A stretch of DNA of 64,000 bases. Origin: Azotimanducus sp963663145. GTDB lineage: Bacteria; Pseudomonadota; Gammaproteobacteria; Pseudomonadales; Azotimanducaceae. This document shows, one piece after another, positions 62,914 to 64,000 of the stretch. Both the position numbers and the translations under genes were made by a program. Numbering within the stretch: the first letter of the stretch is position 1; each line of letters opens with the position of its first letter. Below the pieces are notes generated by a model. It saw only the letters and a program-made list of their open reading frames with translations. It was not told the origin of the DNA and did no database searches. The stretch is taken from contig OY760134.1 of assembly GCA_963663145.1 (NCBI GenBank), positions 992,001 to 1,056,000 on the forward strand, in the 5' to 3' direction.

Positions 62914-64000
62914 TCAGCGAGCGGCGAACTGATCTTGTTCGCTGCCCACGATTTCCATTTCCGCCGCCATGAGGCGTCCGCGCTCGGCTGGAAAGGCCTG
63001 CACGAGACCCATACAGAGGTCGCGTATCGATCGCGCCGGAACGCCTCGGTTGCCTGTTCCGGAGGTGCCGCAGGCCTTGAGGCCGAGTGTACCGACTTGG
63101 AACGCGCACTCCGCTACAACGCCTTTGCACAGTCGCCATTGTTTGACCACCTCATCCTTTGCAAGTATTGGCGGCTCGCTGCTTTCAAGTTCGATCTGTC
63201 GGCGCAGCCAGAGCCTCGCCGTTTCGAGTTCCACCATCATTTGACCGATGATCTCCTGCTGGTAGGGCCCGCTTCCAACCGGCCTACCGGTGTCGGCGAA
63301 CTTGCGCTCACGAAGCTGCGACAGGGTGTAGTCATAGAGGTTTTGCGCCGCGCCGAGGTAGCAGGCCACGCTCGCGACCTGATTGCCGACAAAGCTGCCG
63401 CGGCTCATGCGCATGCAGCGCGTGAAGGCGCCGGGAATGGCGAGAGCGGATTCATCGGGAACGAACACGTCCTTCAAGGTAATGCCGTGCGTTGCCGTGC
63501 CGCGCATGCCGATGGCATTCCAGTGCTCGCGCTCAGCCACGCCCTCGGCATCTGGTTCGACAAAGAAGGTGCAAAGACCTGCTGCCGTGTCGTAGCCTTC
63601 GAGACCGGCCGTCACCAGGTAACGGTCCGCCACGCCGGTGGCGCAGCCAAAGGACTTGACGCCGTTCAGTTTGAAGCCGCCGCCAACAGGTGTTGCCGAG
63701 GTGGAAATGGTGATGGCGGCCTGTTCGGATTTGACGGATTCGCTGGCGAAATTGGCCAGCCACTTGCCGTCGCGGCCCATGCCATAGAGCACCTGCTCGG
63801 CAAAGGCTTTGACCAAGGGTGCCTCCTCGTCGGTGAACAGGCCGGCCTCAAGTGCCTCAAGCGCCAGCAGCCCACGCGAGGCGGAGCTTGAATGAAAAAA
63901 GAACGCCAGCGCCGTGGACGCGCAGGCGGTGGCGAGCGCAAAGGTCGTCGCACAGAGGTCGCGCAGACCCCCACCCAATCCGCCGTAGCTGTGCGGAACC
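62914..64000 (-). CDS. Acyl-CoA dehydrogenase family protein (partial, runs off the window)
   Basis: The frame is open through the last base; the N-terminus lies beyond 64000. Visible blocks are HSYGGLGGGLRDL, ITISTSATPVGGGFKLNGVK, GMRGTATHGITLKDVFVPDE and a complete C-terminal helical domain (CAFQVGTLGLKACGTSG). This resembles acyl-CoA dehydrogenases or FMN-dependent monooxygenases of the same fold. It heads the minus-strand catabolic cluster. Confidence 0.85.
   Translation of the reverse strand, partial: VPHSYGGLGGGLRDLCATTFALATACASTALAFFFHSSSASRGLLALEALEAGLFTDEEAPLVKAFAEQVLYGMGRDGKWLANFASESVKSEQAAITISTSATPVGGGFKLNGVKSFGCATGVADRYLVTAGLEGYDTAAGLCTFFVEPDAEGVAEREHWNAIGMRGTATHGITLKDVFVPDESALAIPGAFTRCMRMSRGSFVGNQVASVACYLGAAQNLYDYTLSQLRERKFADTGRPVGSGPYQQEIIGQMMVELETARLWLRRQIELESSEPPILAKDEVVKQWRLCKGVVAECAFQVGTLGLKACGTSGTGNRGVPARSIRDLCMGLVQAFPAERGRLMAAEMEIVGSEQDQFAAR

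Overview
This window is a gammaproteobacterial chromosome segment, probably from a marine or otherwise oligotrophic lineage that I cannot name. The evidence is the pcm / DUF368 / nlpD neighbourhood, a rpmF-plsX-fabD-fabG block, the DNA polymerase chi subunit gene (holC) next to pepA and valS, two TonB-dependent receptors and many GTG/TTG starts. No rRNA, tRNA or CRISPR array was recognised. Most housekeeping genes lie in tightly overlapping operons; accessory islands sit between them.

Region by region. 0-6.3 kb: protein repair (pcm), a DUF368 lipid-carrier transporter, an NlpD-like lipoprotein, an alpha/beta hydrolase and fatty acid/phospholipid genes (rpmF, plsX, fabD, fabG). 6.3-9.75 kb: an accessory island at the 3' end of fabG. 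It holds a decayed restriction-modification remnant, an Rpn-type nuclease/transposase, and an MT-A70 methyltransferase with two BglII/BstYI-type nuclease genes. 9.9-12.8 kb: gdhA, a small lipoprotein, an HNH protein and rnhA. 12.8-17.6 kb (minus strand): one operon moaB-lipA-M17 peptidase-hisI-cysS. 17.7-22.7 kb: a giant single-chain biotin carboxylase/carboxyltransferase. 22.7-26.4 kb: hemH divergent from hisH-hisF, then a quinone oxidoreductase. 26.4-29.7 kb: a second accessory island with broken DUF2779 and AAA-ATPase genes, a DUF4143 ATPase and a PIN toxin/antitoxin pair. 29.8-33.4 kb: a TonB receptor with two PepSY membrane proteins, probably for iron-chelate uptake. 33.5-38.2 kb: pepA-holC-valS.

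38.3-46.5 kb is mixed: a thiolase-like protein, a double-glycine-leader (microcin-like) peptide gene, a monooxygenase-fold protein, an SDR lacking its catalytic lysine, a frameshifted acyl-CoA dehydrogenase-like gene, a sulfurtransferase, a site-2-protease-like M50 protein, an MFS transporter and a hicBA pair. 46.5-55.1 kb is a coherent D-amino-acid catabolic cluster: a DSD1-like PLP enzyme, an RpiR regulator, a large TonB receptor, an N-acyl-D-amino-acid deacylase with an apparent ATT start, and a sodium/solute symporter. 55.1-58.6 kb carries another DUF4143 ATPase, a truncated IS1380 copy, a DJ-1/PfpI protein and dispersed GGGACACCC-type motifs. 58.7-64 kb (minus strand) is a catabolic-looking cluster: two maleate-isomerase-like paralogs without the usual cysteines, a secreted protein of unknown function, a FAD monooxygenase, an isochorismatase-fold amidohydrolase and an acyl-CoA dehydrogenase cut by the window end.

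Most notable observations: (1) the restriction-modification remnant and repeated junction behind fabG, showing that this locus has hosted related R-M systems more than once; (2) a BstYI-like nuclease whose catalytic Glu is Asn, next to a second BglII-fold nuclease; (3) an orphan microcin-like precursor; (4) the unusual alphaCT-betaCT-BC-BCCP polypeptide; (5) a set of structured intergenic sequences, including an 18-bp perfect hairpin between hemH and hisH and a covarying hairpin pair after hisF.
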